A DNA stretch of 64,000 bases from the NCBI RefSeq assembly GCF_004916895.1, contig NZ_SNTZ01000003.1, positions 124,001 to 188,000 of the forward strand, written 5' to 3'. The stretch is from Flagellimonas alvinocaridis (GTDB lineage: Bacteria > Bacteroidota > Bacteroidia > Flavobacteriales > Flavobacteriaceae). Within the stretch, counting starts at the first letter, position 1, and each line of letters begins with the position of its first letter. Shown one piece after another: positions 63,801 through 64,000 of the stretch. The notes beneath the pieces are model-generated. The model searched no databases. It saw nothing but the letters and a program-made list of their open reading frames with translations, and had not been told where the DNA came from. A program made the translations under genes and the position numbers.

Positions 63801-64000
63801 AGGATTTCCCCCATGGCATTCAGCGTATTGGCAATGCTGAATTGATTGTCATGGGCTTCATAGATTTTTAGAATGTCATAATAGATTCCCAAGCTTTCAT
63901 CAAAGTTGCCCAGATTATCCAAAATAATGGCTTTTTGGTAAAGCCCGTCCGCCAAGGAAAATGAGTCTTGTTGGGTTCTAAAATGAGTAAGGTAGGCATC
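60893..64000 (-). CDS. TPR-histidine kinase-receiver-class III cyclase hybrid (5' end cut by window edge)
   Basis: At least 1035 codons; no start is visible before the right edge. Counting from the codon at 63953-63955: TPR repeats 1-240, membrane helix 283-301, coiled coil to 345, HisKA with His353 (TSHELRTP), HATPase 455-565 (NLIGNAIKFTEKG, DTGIGI, GTGLGL), receiver 610-725 (DDE, phospho-acceptor Asp660, Lys in LTKPF) and a class III nucleotide cyclase 765-945 with metal Asp772 (FSDIRDY) and Asp816 (GDGIMA). The purine-selecting lysine position is Gln812. It joins two-component signalling and cNMP production in one protein, possibly feeding CNB-domain regulators such as the one at 53.5 kb. 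Confidence 0.9.
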   Translation of the reverse strand, partial: DAYLTHFRTQQDSFSLADGLYQKAIILDNLGNFDESLGIYYDILKIYEAHDNQFSIANTLNAMGEILKKTGKVSEAMDHYQRALAIFTTLGNKPEMANCLFNIGDTYMLQNEYGKATDYFNQALVLDQETNSDWGKAFDYEALGKVYGRQKKYAESLEHHKRALALREKLGQQLELSMSYTQIGAINLEMNQLNEAEKNILSAIAISETIGARPELQENFGILSRIYESKGDLKKALDYKNRFIAIKDSLFNEAKSKQIEELQVRFDTEKKQDAITALQKDAEISGLKIRQQKILRNIVIGLALAIVLFLLFAFNRYKQEQRVKQADEEKKRAVLEERKRTEIEKQRVSELKKIDALKDEFLANTSHELRTPLVGIIGLTESLKDGIAGKLPKAALENLDMISSSGKRLSHLVNDILDFSKLKNNDLSLVRQAVDILAVSNIVLRLSQPLLQDKNLKLINSIPKDIPPVGADENRLQQIMHNLIGNAIKFTEKGYITLFAEVKDNFVAISVSDTGIGISQDKQQAIFNSFEQGDGSTQRTYGGTGLGLSVTKQLVELHGGTVQVESKPGKGSIFTFTLPKSNITRKELKQRTQDAQDYIQPMVKGNERPTTQRKVAKVEGESPTILVVDDEPINRRVLENHLTIAGYEVIEASSGKEALKLLDNNTPFQLILLDIMMPGLSGYEVCENIRMKHAASDLPIILLTAKNTVNDLVIGFKAGANDYLTKPFSKGELLSRIKTHINLNTIHRATSRFVPSEFVQSVGKESITDIKLGDHIEKNVTVLFSDIRDYTSLSEGMTPEQNFKFVNAYVGRMGPIIKENEGFVNQYLGDGIMALFPKSPENALDAAIEMQRTLSLYNKRRVEEKGYKPLSIGIGLHTGPLIMGIIGDDKRNDPAVIADTVNSAARVEGVTKHFGAKIIISENSINTMKDVSGFNFRYLGKVRVKGKQKAIEIYECIDGDSIESISLKLETLSHYREGIQAFYKGLFNEASTAFQWVLYKNPGDTVVQYLNEQAKKYAVIGAPEGWTSGTVMQEK

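Overview
The window looks like chromosome of a marine-type member of the Flavobacteriaceae (Bacteroidota), in the general range of Muricauda/Allomuricauda/Maribacter. The evidence is: two SusC/SusD pairs with N-terminal carboxypeptidase-regulatory-like domains, a FecI/FecR-type sigma and anti-sigma pair, a PadR/PspC/head-GIN locus, A-rich leaders without Shine-Dalgarno sites, Bacteroidota promoters of the form TTTG-N(18-21)-TAnnTTTG, and low GC. The genus is an inference. Gene density is high. I see no tRNA, rRNA, CRISPR array, insertion sequence or phage gene.

Layout. 1-16.3 kb: a minus-strand regulon read right to left: ECF sigma factor, FecR anti-sigma, SusC with an STN signalling domain, SusD, a hairpin, an FG-GAP/ASPIC-UnbV lipoprotein, a DUF5107-TPR protein, a sorbosone-dehydrogenase-like lipoprotein with a C-terminal cytochrome c, and an amidohydrolase cut by the left edge. 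It is built like a polysaccharide utilisation locus but has no recognisable glycosidase. 16.6-18.6 kb: a DinB protein and a YafY/WYL regulator are divergent around two identical-type operators. 18.7-21.1 kb: an alkylation-repair operon with a split Ada (AraC-MGMT fusion, 2OG oxygenase, stand-alone Ada metal-binding protein, AlkB). 21.2-23.9 kb: a two-subunit periplasmic molybdenum hydroxylase. 24.3-28.4 kb: a polyamine operon (arginine decarboxylase, agmatinase, deoxyhypusine-synthase-like protein) preceded by a structured RNA candidate. 28.4-31.5 kb: NUDIX, VOC, RMD1 and a RimB-RimK fusion.

31.5-33.0 kb: an intergenic region with several hairpins and a possible non-coding RNA, then trxB. 33.0-38.4 kb: a small exported protein and a second SusCD pair without enzymes. 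38.4-41.8 kb: a murein-peptide salvage operon (dipeptide epimerase, PLP acyltransferase-like enzyme, NlpC/P60 peptidase). 41.9-46.3 kb: an envelope-stress-like locus (DUF4870, NTF2-like protein, PadR, PspC, head GIN) whose leaders share a repeated 14-mer. 46.4-52.4 kb: housekeeping and conserved unknown genes (DUF4442, AIM24, DUF2461, MlrC-like lipoprotein, NUDIX, PBP4-like carboxypeptidase, a small conserved protein). 52.4-56.1 kb: a redox-stress block: OxyR, then a CNB-PAS-AAA-Fis sigma-54 activator, then osmC behind a clear -24/-12 promoter with three upstream palindromes. 56.1-64 kb: pyruvate:ferredoxin oxidoreductase, a membrane acyltransferase, and a TPR-kinase-receiver-cyclase hybrid cut by the right edge.

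The strongest less-described signals are the sigma-54/osmC control circuit, the mirror-symmetric dinB/yafY operators, the enzyme-poor SusCD locus with its ECF switch, the RNA candidates before the polyamine operon and before trxB, and the repeated leader motif in the PadR/PspC locus.
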